DNA of 64,000 nt, taken from contig CACBNI010000001.1 of assembly GCA_902540595.1 (NCBI GenBank), forward strand, positions 1 through 64,000, written 5' to 3'. A program made the translations under genes and the position numbers. The notes beneath the pieces were generated by a model, which ran no database searches, was not told where the DNA came from, and saw nothing but the letters and a program-made list of their open reading frames with translations. Below are positions 39,728 through 48,400 of this stretch, piece after piece; within the stretch, counting starts at the first letter, position 1, and every line of letters begins with the position of its first letter. This DNA is from an uncultured Pelagibacteraceae bacterium (GTDB taxonomy: Bacteria > Pseudomonadota > Alphaproteobacteria > Pelagibacterales > Pelagibacteraceae).

Positions 39728-40648
39728 TTTTCCAAAACAGTATAATAAAATACTCTTTTGAACATGAACTCTATTTAGAGCTTGTTGCCATACATGAGAT
39801 TTTTTTCCTAAAAAAATATCATCAGTTACTTCATTTCCTCTTGGAAGACAATGTAGGAAAATACAATTCTTTTTTGCATGCCCCATAAGTTTTTTATCAA
39901 TTTTAAATTTTTTAAATTGAGCTAATTTTTTCTTCTTATTAACTTTATCATTCAGAGAAATAACTTTGTCTGAAAAAATTACATCTGCATTTGAAACTGC
40001 TTTTTTTGGTTCATTGTAAATAAAAATTTTCTTTTTATTTTTTTTAACCCAGTTTCTTACTTTTGTGCCAGGTTCAAATTTTTTTGGACAGCCTATACTC
40101 AATTTAAATGAAAATTTAACTGATGCTGCAATCAAACTGTCTAAAACATTGTTAGAGTCTCCAATCCAGCAAATATTCAGTTTTGAGATGGGTTTTTTCT
40201 TTATTTCCTCAACTGTAAATACATCAGATAAAACCTGTGTCGGGTGAGATGATGGACTAAGACCGTTTATAACTGGAATTGAAAGATAATTTCTAAAATT
40301 TTCAACCTTTTTATCACTATCGGTTCTCAACATAAATCCATCCCCATATGTTGAAAGAATTTTTGCAGTATCTGCAATACTTTCGCCGCCCTGCCCAAGA
40401 TGAAGCTCGTTTGATCTAAGAGTTAAAGTGCCTCCTCCAAGTTGTTTAATTGCTAGATAAAAACTTAATCTAGTTCTTAAACTCGACTTTTCAAACATTT
40501 GGATAAGCAACTTTCCCTTCAAAGGAACTCCTTTATCAACTTCAAGAGTACTTAGTTTTTTTCTCAATTTTTTTCTTCTCTTTGCATCTATTAATATTTT
40601 TTTAAGATCTTTAGATGGAATATCTTTTAAATTGATAAAGTGTTTCAT
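39719..40648 (-). CDS. argF: Ornithine carbamoyltransferase
   Basis: A 309-residue OTC that converts ornithine and carbamoyl phosphate to citrulline. The carbamoyl-phosphate loop is EKSSLRTRLSFYLAI, where the usual STRTR is SLRTR. SSHPTQVLSDVFTVEEI has the HPxQ motif, ICWIGDSNNVLDSLI is the ornithine-domain start, and IFLHCLPRGNEVTDDIF has the HCLP signature. It follows argD by 1 bp, so the two are co-transcribed. Confidence 0.96.
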   Translation of the reverse strand: MKHFINLKDIPSKDLKKILIDAKRRKKLRKKLSTLEVDKGVPLKGKLLIQMFEKSSLRTRLSFYLAIKQLGGGTLTLRSNELHLGQGGESIADTAKILSTYGDGFMLRTDSDKKVENFRNYLSIPVINGLSPSSHPTQVLSDVFTVEEIKKKPISKLNICWIGDSNNVLDSLIAASVKFSFKLSIGCPKKFEPGTKVRNWVKKNKKKIFIYNEPKKAVSNADVIFSDKVISLNDKVNKKKKLAQFKKFKIDKKLMGHAKKNCIFLHCLPRGNEVTDDIFLGKKSHVWQQALNRVHVQKSILLYCFGKLR

Positions 40649-40649
40649 T

Positions 40650-41816
40650 TTAATTTAATTCTTTACAAACTTTATTTATTATTTTCAAAGCTTGATTAAC
40701 CTCGTTTTTTTTAACATTTAGTGGCGGTAAAATTCTGACCACATTTTCTGCTGCACGTATAGTTAATAACTTATTGTCCATAAGTTTTTTTATAAATATT
40801 GTTTGATCTGTATGTAGCTGAATACCAATTAAAAGTCCTTTACCTCTTATATTTTTTATTGTATTTGGATAAACATTCTTTAAATTGTTTAATTTTAATA
40901 AAAAATATTTAGAAATATCTTTAACATTTTTTAGAAATCTTTTATTTGAAACTATATCCATCACACTATTACCAACAGCCATTGCTAATGGATTGCCACC
41001 AAAAGTTGAACCATGTGTTCCTGGTGTCATCCCAGCAGCAACTTTCTTATTCATTAAAACTGCTCCGATAGGAAATCCACCTCCAATCCCTTTTGCAATT
41101 GGCACAATATCTGGCTTTACTTTAGATTTTTCAAATGCAAAGAAGTCACCAGATCTTGCTATACCACACTGAACCTCATCTAAAATTAGTAATATTTTTT
41201 TTTTATTACATAGCTTTCTCAATTCCACTAAACACCAATCAGGTATTACTTTAATTCCACCCTCGCCCATAATCGTTTCCACCATAATAGCAGCTGTATT
41301 TTTGGTAATTTTTTTCTTTAAAGACTTGTGATCTCCAAAGACAAAATGATCAAATCCACTTACTTTTGGACCAAATCCCTCAGTCATTTTCTTCGATCCA
41401 CTTGCATAAATTGCAGCCAAAGTTCTTCCGTGAAAAGAATTTCTAACACATAATATTTTGTTTTTATTAGTTTTACCAATTGAATAGAAATATCTTCTAG
41501 CAACTTTAATTGCAGCCTCAGTAGCTTCTGCACCACTATTTTGAAATATCACATAATCGGCAAAAGTTTTTTTACACAATTTTCTAGCTAACTTTTCTCC
41601 TTCTGGAATTTGAAAGGCATTTGAAACATGCCAAAGTTTTTTTGATTGATCTCTTATTGTTTTAACTAATTTTGGATGAGCATGACCCAATGAATTTACA
41701 GCAATACCTTGAACAAAATCTAAATATTTTTTGTTATCGGTAGAAAATAAGTAACTTCCTTTACCATACTTAAAAGAAATTTTTTTTCGATTATAGTTTT
41801 TTGCCAAATACGTCAT
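40650..41816 (-). CDS. argD: Acetylornithine aminotransferase
   Basis: A 388-residue class III aminotransferase. YLFSTDNKKYLDFVQGIAVN opens the protein, FQNSGAEATEAAIKVARRY binds PLP phosphate, and LLILDEVQCGIARSGDFFAF carries the pyridine-contact aspartate. VPIAKGIGGGFPIGAVLM carries the Schiff-base lysine, and THGSTFGGNPLAMAV follows. Together with argJ and argF this gives the middle of arginine synthesis; it may also serve in lysine synthesis as DapC. The 172-bp gap to gcrA upstream holds both divergent promoters and nothing else recognised. Confidence 0.95.
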   Translation of the reverse strand: MTYLAKNYNRKKISFKYGKGSYLFSTDNKKYLDFVQGIAVNSLGHAHPKLVKTIRDQSKKLWHVSNAFQIPEGEKLARKLCKKTFADYVIFQNSGAEATEAAIKVARRYFYSIGKTNKNKILCVRNSFHGRTLAAIYASGSKKMTEGFGPKVSGFDHFVFGDHKSLKKKITKNTAAIMVETIMGEGGIKVIPDWCLVELRKLCNKKKILLILDEVQCGIARSGDFFAFEKSKVKPDIVPIAKGIGGGFPIGAVLMNKKVAAGMTPGTHGSTFGGNPLAMAVGNSVMDIVSNKRFLKNVKDISKYFLLKLNNLKNVYPNTIKNIRGKGLLIGIQLHTDQTIFIKKLMDNKLLTIRAAENVVRILPPLNVKKNEVNQALKIINKVCKELN

Positions 41817-41988
41817 AAATTTAATTTGTTTTTATAAATTTTAATTATTAGATACAAGCTATGATTGAAAATGCATATCTAATAAGTTGAACCAATATGT
41901 GTTGATAACTAAGATTTTTTGGTTGTTTAATTAAATATAATATCAGTATATTGTTGATGTATAAAAGATTAACACAAGATATTGATAT

Positions 41989-42483
41989 ATGAGTTGGACA
42001 GACGAAAAAGTAGCAAAATTAAGAGAACTTTGGGGAAAAGGAAGTACCGCAAGTCAGATCGCTGAGATTATTGGTGGGATCAGTAGAAATGCTGTTATAG
42101 GGAAAGCTCACAGGCTAAATTTATCTGCAAAAATTAAAACTAGAGCAGCTACTTCAAATCAAAATTTTGAAAATTCTTTGGAAGAAAAAAATATTAAAAA
42201 TAGAAGAGGTCGCAAAAGTAAATTTAAGTCTTTAATAATTGAAAAAGACTTTGAGCCAGAAAATCCTAAGCAACTAGAAGAGTTAGACGAAAGTTCATGC
42301 AAATGGCCAATTGGTCATCCAGATGAAAAATCTTTTTACTTTTGCGGTAGATCATCTCTAAAAGACTTTTCATATTGCAAATTACATCTTCTTTATGCTT
42401 ATCAGCCTAAAGGTAAAAAAGAAGAAACGACTGATAAAGAAGAGGTCCCTGAATTAATTGAAAAGAAAATCCAAACAGCTTAG
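41989..42483 (+). CDS. gcrA: Cell cycle regulator GcrA
   Basis: A 164-residue GcrA. The N-terminal helix-turn-helix-like domain is MSWTDEKVAKLRELWGKGST then ASQIAEIIGG, followed by SRNAVIGKAHRLNLS. The middle is a charged linker. The C-terminal sigma-70-binding part has CKWPIGHPDEKSFYFCG and YCKLHLLYAYQP. In Caulobacter, GcrA is a sigma-70 cofactor that senses CcrM methylation at GANTC sites. Its retention in a streamlined genome suggests that circuit still matters. It converges on the next gene with a 3-bp gap. Confidence 0.95.
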   Translation: MSWTDEKVAKLRELWGKGSTASQIAEIIGGISRNAVIGKAHRLNLSAKIKTRAATSNQNFENSLEEKNIKNRRGRKSKFKSLIIEKDFEPENPKQLEELDESSCKWPIGHPDEKSFYFCGRSSLKDFSYCKLHLLYAYQPKGKKEETTDKEEVPELIEKKIQTA

Positions 42484-42486
42484 ATT

Positions 42487-43473
42487 TTAGCTTAAATTAA
42501 CATCTGAGTTTTTTTCTGAATTGTATTTTTCTGTAGAAAATTGTCCACCTTCTCTCCACATATAGCAATATTTTTTAACTTCCTCATCAAAATGTCTTAC
42601 ACTTGGCACACCAATGTCTGAGTTCGTTTTATACTTCCCAGATATAATGTTATCATATTTTAAAAGTTTTAATTGATCCCTTGTAAGCAAGGGTTTTGGC
42701 ATTATTTCAAATATTCTTGCAGTTATTTCAGCCACAGGTAAAGGCATCGGTAATAAAATTCTTTTCTTGCCAATCAAATTTAGTAATTTAGTTATTATTT
42801 CTTTGAAGGTAAAAACTTCTGGCCCCACACACTCAATAATTTTTGAATAAATATTGTTTGAAATCACATGATAAATAGTATCTGTCAAATCCGAACAATG
42901 AATTGGAGAAAACTTGGTTAATCCACTGTAATATAAAGGAAAAAATGGAAGTCTATTTAAAAGATTCATAAAATTTGTAGTGAAATTATCGTCTACAGAA
43001 TAAACTACAGATGGTCTTAATATTGTTGCAAGAGGAAAGTTTTTTAAAATATTATTTTCCCCTTCAACTTTACTATTTGCATAAGCTGAATCTTTAGCTT
43101 CATTTATACCTAGGGCTGATAAATGAATAAAGTGCTTTAGTTTATATTCTTTAGAAAATTTTGCTAACAAAGAAGGAAAAACTGTGTGAATATTTTTAAA
43201 TGTACTTCCTTTTTTTTTTTCAAATAGTATGCCAATCAAGTTTACGCACATATCAGCTTTTTTAAACAACTCTCTTATTTTTTTTTCATCAAATATATTG
43301 GCTTCAACAATGTCTATGTAACCAACATTTGCTTGAGTTTTGATAATGTAACTTTTTTGATGAATATTTCTGGTTACCACAGTGACCCTAAAGTTATTCT
43401 TAGTGAGTTTTCTTATAAGGTTTCGACCAATTTGACCACTTCCACCAAAAATTAGACAATTTTTTGCTTTCAT
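42487..43473 (-). CDS. NDUFA9-like NAD(P)-binding protein (complex I-associated SDR)
   Basis: A 328-residue atypical SDR. CLIFGGSGQIGRNLIRKLTK is the dinucleotide-binding loop. VNLIGILFEKKKG and LSALGINEAKDSAYANSKVE match the family in which the catalytic Tyr-Lys is reshaped. ILRPSVVYSVDDNF and MPKPLLTRDQLKLLKYDNI are typical of alphaproteobacterial relatives of mitochondrial NDUFA9, an accessory subunit of complex I. Whether the bacterial form associates with complex I is not known from sequence. Single gene, divergent from rnd by 16 bp. Confidence 0.88.
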   Translation of the reverse strand: MKAKNCLIFGGSGQIGRNLIRKLTKNNFRVTVVTRNIHQKSYIIKTQANVGYIDIVEANIFDEKKIRELFKKADMCVNLIGILFEKKKGSTFKNIHTVFPSLLAKFSKEYKLKHFIHLSALGINEAKDSAYANSKVEGENNILKNFPLATILRPSVVYSVDDNFTTNFMNLLNRLPFFPLYYSGLTKFSPIHCSDLTDTIYHVISNNIYSKIIECVGPEVFTFKEIITKLLNLIGKKRILLPMPLPVAEITARIFEIMPKPLLTRDQLKLLKYDNIISGKYKTNSDIGVPSVRHFDEEVKKYCYMWREGGQFSTEKYNSEKNSDVNLS

Positions 43474-43489
43474 ATATATATGTTTAAAA

Positions 43490-44101
43490 ATGACCAGTAA
43501 TATTCATCTTCATAAAAATGATTTACCAGATGATTTGAAATTAGGCAATATAATAGCAGTTGACGGCGAATTCATGGGTCTTAATGTCAGAAGAGATCCT
43601 TTGTGCTTAATACAAATATCTTCAGGAAACTCAGACGCTCACATTGTGCAATTCGATAGAGATAATTACAATGCTCCAAATCTAGTTAAGCTATTAAAAG
43701 ATGAAAGTGTTTGTAAAATCTTTCACTATGGTCGAGCAGATATATCTCACATTAAATATTATTTAAAAACTGAGACTAATAATATTCTTGATACGAAAAT
43801 AGCTTCAAAACTTGCAAGATCATATTCTGATAATCATTCATTAAAAACATTAATAAAAGAATTTGTAAATATAGATATAAGCAAACAATTTCAAAGTTCA
43901 GATTTTGGAGGACAGTTATCGTCTGCCCAACTAAAATATTGTGCAAATGATGTTATTTATTTACATAAAATACATGATAGTTTAGAAAAAATACTAGAAA
44001 GAGAAAATCGTATAAAGCTATACAAAAATTGTTTAAAATTTTTAAAAACAAGAGTTGATCTTGATCTGGCTCTTTTTAAAGATGATATCTGGTCTCATTA
44101 A
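43490..44101 (+). CDS. rnd: Ribonuclease D-like 3'-5' exonuclease (short form)
   Basis: A 203-residue DEDD exonuclease. IIAVDGEFMGLNVRRDPL gives Exo I (D-x-E), FHYGRADISHIKYYL gives Exo II, and YCANDVIYLHKIHDSL gives Exo III with the D and Y. It contains only the nuclease domain; E. coli RNase D (375 residues) has two extra HRDC domains. Short Rnd proteins are normal in alphaproteobacteria and process tRNA 3' ends or small RNAs. First gene of a 14-gene co-directional run; its TAA overlaps the kdsD ATG by one base. Confidence 0.9.
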   Translation: MTSNIHLHKNDLPDDLKLGNIIAVDGEFMGLNVRRDPLCLIQISSGNSDAHIVQFDRDNYNAPNLVKLLKDESVCKIFHYGRADISHIKYYLKTETNNILDTKIASKLARSYSDNHSLKTLIKEFVNIDISKQFQSSDFGGQLSSAQLKYCANDVIYLHKIHDSLEKILERENRIKLYKNCLKFLKTRVDLDLALFKDDIWSH

Positions 44102-45069
44102 TGCCAAAGAAAAAATTTATATTAACTGCTAAAGAAGTAATAAACTTAGAAATCAAAGCTCTTCAAAATTTAAAAAAAGCCTTAAACAATTCGTTTAATA
44201 AGGTTGTTTCTGAAATTATAAAATGTCAGTCAAAAGTAATTTTATGTGGGGTAGGCAAAAGTGGACTGATAGCCTCAAAAATAGCAGCAACATTAGCGTC
44301 TGTTGGTACACCTTCTTTTAGTATTTCCGCGAGTGAGGCCTCTCATGGAGATCTTGGAATGATATCTAAAAAAGATGTTTTAATTATTTTAAGTAATTCA
44401 GGGGATACTAGTGAATTAAGAAATATAATTCAATACGCAAAAAGAAACAAAATTTTATTAATTGGAATTGTTTCTAAAAAAGAATCAGTGCTTTACAAAG
44501 CGTCTGATATTAAACTTGTAACTCCTAAAGTAACAGAAGCAGGTGGAGTTGTTCCTACCGCAAGTACAACAGCACAATTGGCTTTAGGTGATGCTATAGC
44601 TATTGCAACCATGAAATCCAAGAAATTTACAAAAATAGATTTTAAAAAATTACATCCTGCTGGAAGTTTAGGAGCCCAATTAAGAACTGTTGAAGACATT
44701 ATGATTAAAGGAAAAAAAATACCCTTCGTGAATGAAAATTTAAAAATGAGTAAAGCATTAAACATACTGACTAAAAAAAGTTTAGGGATTTTGATAATTA
44801 GAAATAAAAATAGAAAGACTATCGGTATAATAACTGACGGCCAGATTAGAAGATTTAACCAAAAAAACATAAATTTTCAATCACTGCCTGTTAAAAAAAT
44901 TATGACAAAAAAACCTATATACATTGACAAAAACGAGCTTGCTGCAAAAGCCTTATCTATAATGAACACAAAAAAAATTACTTCACTTTTAGTGAACAAC
45001 AAACAAAAAACACTAAATACAATTGGAGTAATTCACATACACACGATTTTACAAACGAATATATCCTAA
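44101..45069 (+). CDS. kdsD: Arabinose-5-phosphate isomerase
   Basis: A 322-residue KdsD/KpsF. The SIS domain shows VILCGVGKSGLIASKIAATL and ASEASHGDLGMISKKDVLII, followed by SNSGDTSELRNII. Two CBS repeats follow at about residues 200-320 (IMIKGKKIPFVNENLKMSKA, and PVKKIMTKKPIYIDK). It makes arabinose-5-phosphate for Kdo synthesis. It is directly followed by lptC and lptB, the usual LPS-export neighbours. Confidence 0.95.
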   Translation: MPKKKFILTAKEVINLEIKALQNLKKALNNSFNKVVSEIIKCQSKVILCGVGKSGLIASKIAATLASVGTPSFSISASEASHGDLGMISKKDVLIILSNSGDTSELRNIIQYAKRNKILLIGIVSKKESVLYKASDIKLVTPKVTEAGGVVPTASTTAQLALGDAIAIATMKSKKFTKIDFKKLHPAGSLGAQLRTVEDIMIKGKKIPFVNENLKMSKALNILTKKSLGILIIRNKNRKTIGIITDGQIRRFNQKNINFQSLPVKKIMTKKPIYIDKNELAAKALSIMNTKKITSLLVNNKQKTLNTIGVIHIHTILQTNIS

Positions 45070-45642
45070 ATGTCAGTAAAAAAAATTGGCAAAGTTATTT
45101 TTATTATTTTTATTATTTTAAGTGTAATTTATTATTTATATTCTAGTTTTTATAAAAAAAAAAAAGTTGAAAAAATATTAGAATTACCAGAAGAGTTATC
45201 TAATAACTCTAATATTATAGAAAACGTTAAATATCAGTCAACTGATTCGAAAGGTAACAAATATTTAATAAAAGCTTTGACTGGTGAGGTAGATTATTCA
45301 AATTCAAATATAATATATCTAACCGATGTCGAAAGTTTAATTACGCTTGAAAATTCAGAAATTATAACCATTACCTCAGATTATGGTAAATATAATTCTT
45401 TAAATTTAGATACAATTTTTTCCAAAAATGTAATAATTAATTATTTAGAAAATAAAATTATAGGAGAATATCTCGATTTTTCTATAGATAGAAACACCAT
45501 GATAATTTCTAAAAATGTGATCTATACAAACTTGGAAAATATTTTAAAAGCTGACGTAATTGAAATGAATATAGAAACAAAGGATACTAAAATTTTTATG
45601 TATGAAAAAGAAAAAAAAGTTAATATTAAAAGCAAAGATTAG
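45070..45642 (+). CDS. lptC: LPS export protein LptC
   Basis: A 190-residue protein with an N-terminal membrane helix (VIFIIFIILSVIYYLYSSFY, about 9-28) and a beta-rich periplasmic part. NVKYQSTDSKGNKYLIKALT and ESLITLENSEIITITSDYGK followed by a long repeat-like beta-jellyroll match the LptC/YrbK fold. Its place between kdsD and lptB supports the call. The usual lptA between lptC and lptB is missing; lptB starts on the very next base. LptC takes LPS from LptB2FG and passes it to LptA. Confidence 0.85.
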   Translation: MSVKKIGKVIFIIFIILSVIYYLYSSFYKKKKVEKILELPEELSNNSNIIENVKYQSTDSKGNKYLIKALTGEVDYSNSNIIYLTDVESLITLENSEIITITSDYGKYNSLNLDTIFSKNVIINYLENKIIGEYLDFSIDRNTMIISKNVIYTNLENILKADVIEMNIETKDTKIFMYEKEKKVNIKSKD

Positions 45643-46419
45643 ATGGCTATAATTAAAAAATTTAGAATAAAATCATTTAAAAATAAATTTTCAATTGTTC
45701 AATTTGAAAAAGTATCTCTTGCTTATGGAAATAGACTCATATTGGATAATATAAATTTTTCAATTAATGAAGGAGAGATTTTTGGTATGCTTGGACCTAA
45801 TGGAGTAGGTAAATCTACAATATTCAATCTTATAACAGGTTTAATAAAACCCAAGAGTGGAAAGATTAAAATTGCTGAAGAAGATGTAACTAATTATCCT
45901 GTATATCTCAGAACAAAAAAATTTAAGGTTGGATATGTTCCGCAATATGGAGGTTTTTTTAATGATCTTACTTTGCATGATAACTTAAAAGCAATAAGTG
46001 AAATTGTTATTGAAAATAAAAATTATCGCGAAGAAAGAATAAATTATATAATATCAAAATTTGAACTTGATAATTTAAAGGATATTAAAGCTAAATTTTT
46101 ATCTGGTGGTCAAAAAAAAAAGCTTGTAATAGGATTATCACTGCTAAGTGAACCAAAAGTTCTTTTATTAGATGAATGCTTTGCGGCTCTTGATGTTTTA
46201 ACAATAAAGATGCTTCAAGAAATAATTGTAAACCTACAAAATGAAAATAGAATTACAATTTGCATATGCGATCATCAGGCCCGAGATCTTTTAGCCTGTG
46301 TAGATGTTGCTATGATATTAAGTAATGGTAAAATTATAGCTCAAGATACACCATCAAATTTGGTGAAAGACGTTAATGCTAGAAACGCATACTTTGGTGA
46401 TAATTTTAAATTTAATTAA
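45643..46419 (+). CDS. lptB: LPS export ABC transporter ATPase LptB
   Basis: A 258-residue ABC ATPase. Walker A is MLGPNGVGKSTIFNLITG, the Q-loop is VGYVPQYGGFFNDL, the signature is LSGGQKKKLVIGLSLLSEP, and Walker B is VLLLDECFAALD, where the usual LptB EPFAGVDP is changed. The H-loop is CICDHQARDLL. An extra 15-20 residues at the N-terminus precede the usual start of the family. Genomic context (kdsD-lptC) decides LptB over generic LivF/branched-chain ATPases, which it also resembles. Confidence 0.88.
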   Translation: MAIIKKFRIKSFKNKFSIVQFEKVSLAYGNRLILDNINFSINEGEIFGMLGPNGVGKSTIFNLITGLIKPKSGKIKIAEEDVTNYPVYLRTKKFKVGYVPQYGGFFNDLTLHDNLKAISEIVIENKNYREERINYIISKFELDNLKDIKAKFLSGGQKKKLVIGLSLLSEPKVLLLDECFAALDVLTIKMLQEIIVNLQNENRITICICDHQARDLLACVDVAMILSNGKIIAQDTPSNLVKDVNARNAYFGDNFKFN

Positions 46420-46425
46420 TTTGAA

Positions 46426-47769
46426 ATGCCAAACTCGTTAGTCATCAATGATAAAATAGGCAAATTCAATAAGGTTATTTCAGTTAGTGGCGACAAAAGT
46501 ATAAGCATAAGGTGGGTTCTTCTCTCTTCTTTGGCAAAAGGAGTATCCAATGCAAAAAACTTATTATTATCAGAAGATGTATTGGCAGCGATAAGAGCTG
46601 TTAAAATCTTAGGAATAAAATCTAAAATTACCAAAAAAGGAGTTAAGATTTATGGGAAAGGTATTAAAGGATATAATTATAAAAAAAATATAACGATAAA
46701 TGCTAAGAACTCAGGGACTTTAGGTAGACTTATTCTTGGCCTACTAATCAATACCACATATCCAATAAAAATAATTGGCGATAACAGTTTATCAAAAAGA
46801 GATTTTAAAAGAGTAACTCAGCCACTAAGTAAATTTGGGGCACAATTTAAATTAAACAAAAGTAAAAGTTTGCCTTTGACAATTTTTGGCTCACAAAAAT
46901 TGAAGTCTGTGAAGTATATTGAAAAAAAGGGATCAGCTCAGTGTAAAAGCTCTGTGATATTTGGAGGGATGAGAGCTAATGGCACCACAATAATTAAAGC
47001 TAAGAAATCAAGAAATCACACAGAACTTTTATGTAAACATTTAAATTTACCAATATCAGTCAAAACAAAAAAAAATCATGATGAAATCAAAATTAATAAA
47101 GTTAAAACTATACATCCATTAAATTATAGTATTCCATCAGATATTAGCTCAAGTGCTTTTTTTATTGTTTTAACAGCTCTGTCAAATAATTCAGAATTGA
47201 TTATTAAGAATGTGAACATTAACCCATCTAGAACCGGGATAATTACTATTTTGAAAAAAATGGGAATTTCTATAATTTTTAAAAATCAAAAGATTTATAA
47301 AGGAGAAAAAATTGCCGATATAATGATCAAAAGTCCTAAATCTATTAAATCGATTGATTGCCCATCGAAATTAAATAGTGGTGCTATTGATGAGTTTCTT
47401 ATAATATTTTTAGTAGCTGCTAAGGCTAATGGAATCTCATATTTCAAAAATTTAGCTGAATTAAATCAGAAAGAAAGCCCTAGACTAAAATGGGCTAAAA
47501 TAATCTTAACTAAAATAGGTATTAAAACTATCACCACTAAAGACTCCATAAAAATTTATGGAAATCCCACATTGAATATAAAGAAAAAAATATTAATCAA
47601 AAATTATCTTAAAGATCATAGAGTTTTTATGACATGTGTAATAGCTGCACTGTCTTTTGGCGGAAAGTGGAATATACAAAACAAAGATTCAATTAAAACA
47701 TCATTTCCAAATTTTTTAAAAATAATTAATGAATTAAAAAAAAATGTTAAAAAGAAAGAATATTATTAA
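46426..47769 (+). CDS. aroA: 3-phosphoshikimate 1-carboxyvinyltransferase (EPSP synthase)
   Basis: A 447-residue AroA of the shikimate pathway. VISVSGDKSISIRWVLLSSL carries the shikimate-3-phosphate-binding K-S. AKNSGTLGRLILGLL corresponds to the glyphosate/PEP loop (NAGTxxR) with Asn-Ser-Gly-Thr. GDNSLSKRDFKRVTQPL, EKKGSAQCKSSVIFGGM and IPSDISSSAFFIVLTAL are also typical. It overlaps cmk by 26 bp, the conserved aroA-cmk-rpsA order. Confidence 0.95.
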   Translation: MPNSLVINDKIGKFNKVISVSGDKSISIRWVLLSSLAKGVSNAKNLLLSEDVLAAIRAVKILGIKSKITKKGVKIYGKGIKGYNYKKNITINAKNSGTLGRLILGLLINTTYPIKIIGDNSLSKRDFKRVTQPLSKFGAQFKLNKSKSLPLTIFGSQKLKSVKYIEKKGSAQCKSSVIFGGMRANGTTIIKAKKSRNHTELLCKHLNLPISVKTKKNHDEIKINKVKTIHPLNYSIPSDISSSAFFIVLTALSNNSELIIKNVNINPSRTGIITILKKMGISIIFKNQKIYKGEKIADIMIKSPKSIKSIDCPSKLNSGAIDEFLIIFLVAAKANGISYFKNLAELNQKESPRLKWAKIILTKIGIKTITTKDSIKIYGNPTLNIKKKILIKNYLKDHRVFMTCVIAALSFGGKWNIQNKDSIKTSFPNFLKIINELKKNVKKKEYY

Positions 47770-48400
47770 AATAGCTATAGACTCTCCCGCAGCAGCAGGT
47801 GCTGGAACGCAGGCAAAATTAATTTCTAAGCATTACAATCTGCTCCAACTTGATACAGGACGTATTTATAGATATATCGCTAACATTAAAATTACAGAGC
47901 CTAAGAAATTTAATTACCCATATTTAAAAAAAAAAATTGATAATTTAAAAATTTCATCATTACATAATAAAAAATTACTTTCTGATAAAGTTGCAACAAT
48001 TGCATCAATAATCGCTAAAGATAAAAAAATAAGAAAATTAGTTCATGCTTTTCAATTAAAATGTGCTTACAATCCCCCAAAAAAGTACGCTGGATCATGC
48101 TTAGATGGAAGGGATATCTGTTCAGTAATTGTGCCAGATGCAGATGTAAAACTATTTATAACTGCTAATCTGAAAACTAGATCGCTTAGAAGATATAAGG
48201 AGCTAAAGGACAAAAATAAGAATATTTCTTATCAAGAGGTACTACAAAGTGTCAAAAAACGTGACAAAAGTGATATAAATCGTAAGATTTCTCCGCTTAA
48301 AAAAACAAAGGATAGCATCTTGCTAAACACTAGTAACCTAAGTATAAGACGTTGTTTTTTAAAAATAAAAAAAATAATAGACAGGAAAATAATTACTTAA
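47744..48400 (+). CDS. cmk: Cytidylate kinase with atypical P-loop
   Basis: A 218-residue protein with the Cmk layout: LQLDTGRIYRYIANI, CLDGRDICSVIVPDADVKLF and LRRYKELKDKNKNISYQEVL, then KKRDKSDINRKISPLKKT. The P-loop, normally GPAxSGKGT, reads SPAAAGAGTQAK (about residues 14-25): the invariant lysine is alanine and the first glycine is serine. Position in aroA-cmk-rpsA supports the identity. Cmk phosphorylates CMP/dCMP. Either another basic residue (the K four places on) compensates, or activity is altered. Confidence 0.85.
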   Translation: MLKRKNIIKIAIDSPAAAGAGTQAKLISKHYNLLQLDTGRIYRYIANIKITEPKKFNYPYLKKKIDNLKISSLHNKKLLSDKVATIASIIAKDKKIRKLVHAFQLKCAYNPPKKYAGSCLDGRDICSVIVPDADVKLFITANLKTRSLRRYKELKDKNKNISYQEVLQSVKKRDKSDINRKISPLKKTKDSILLNTSNLSIRRCFLKIKKIIDRKIIT

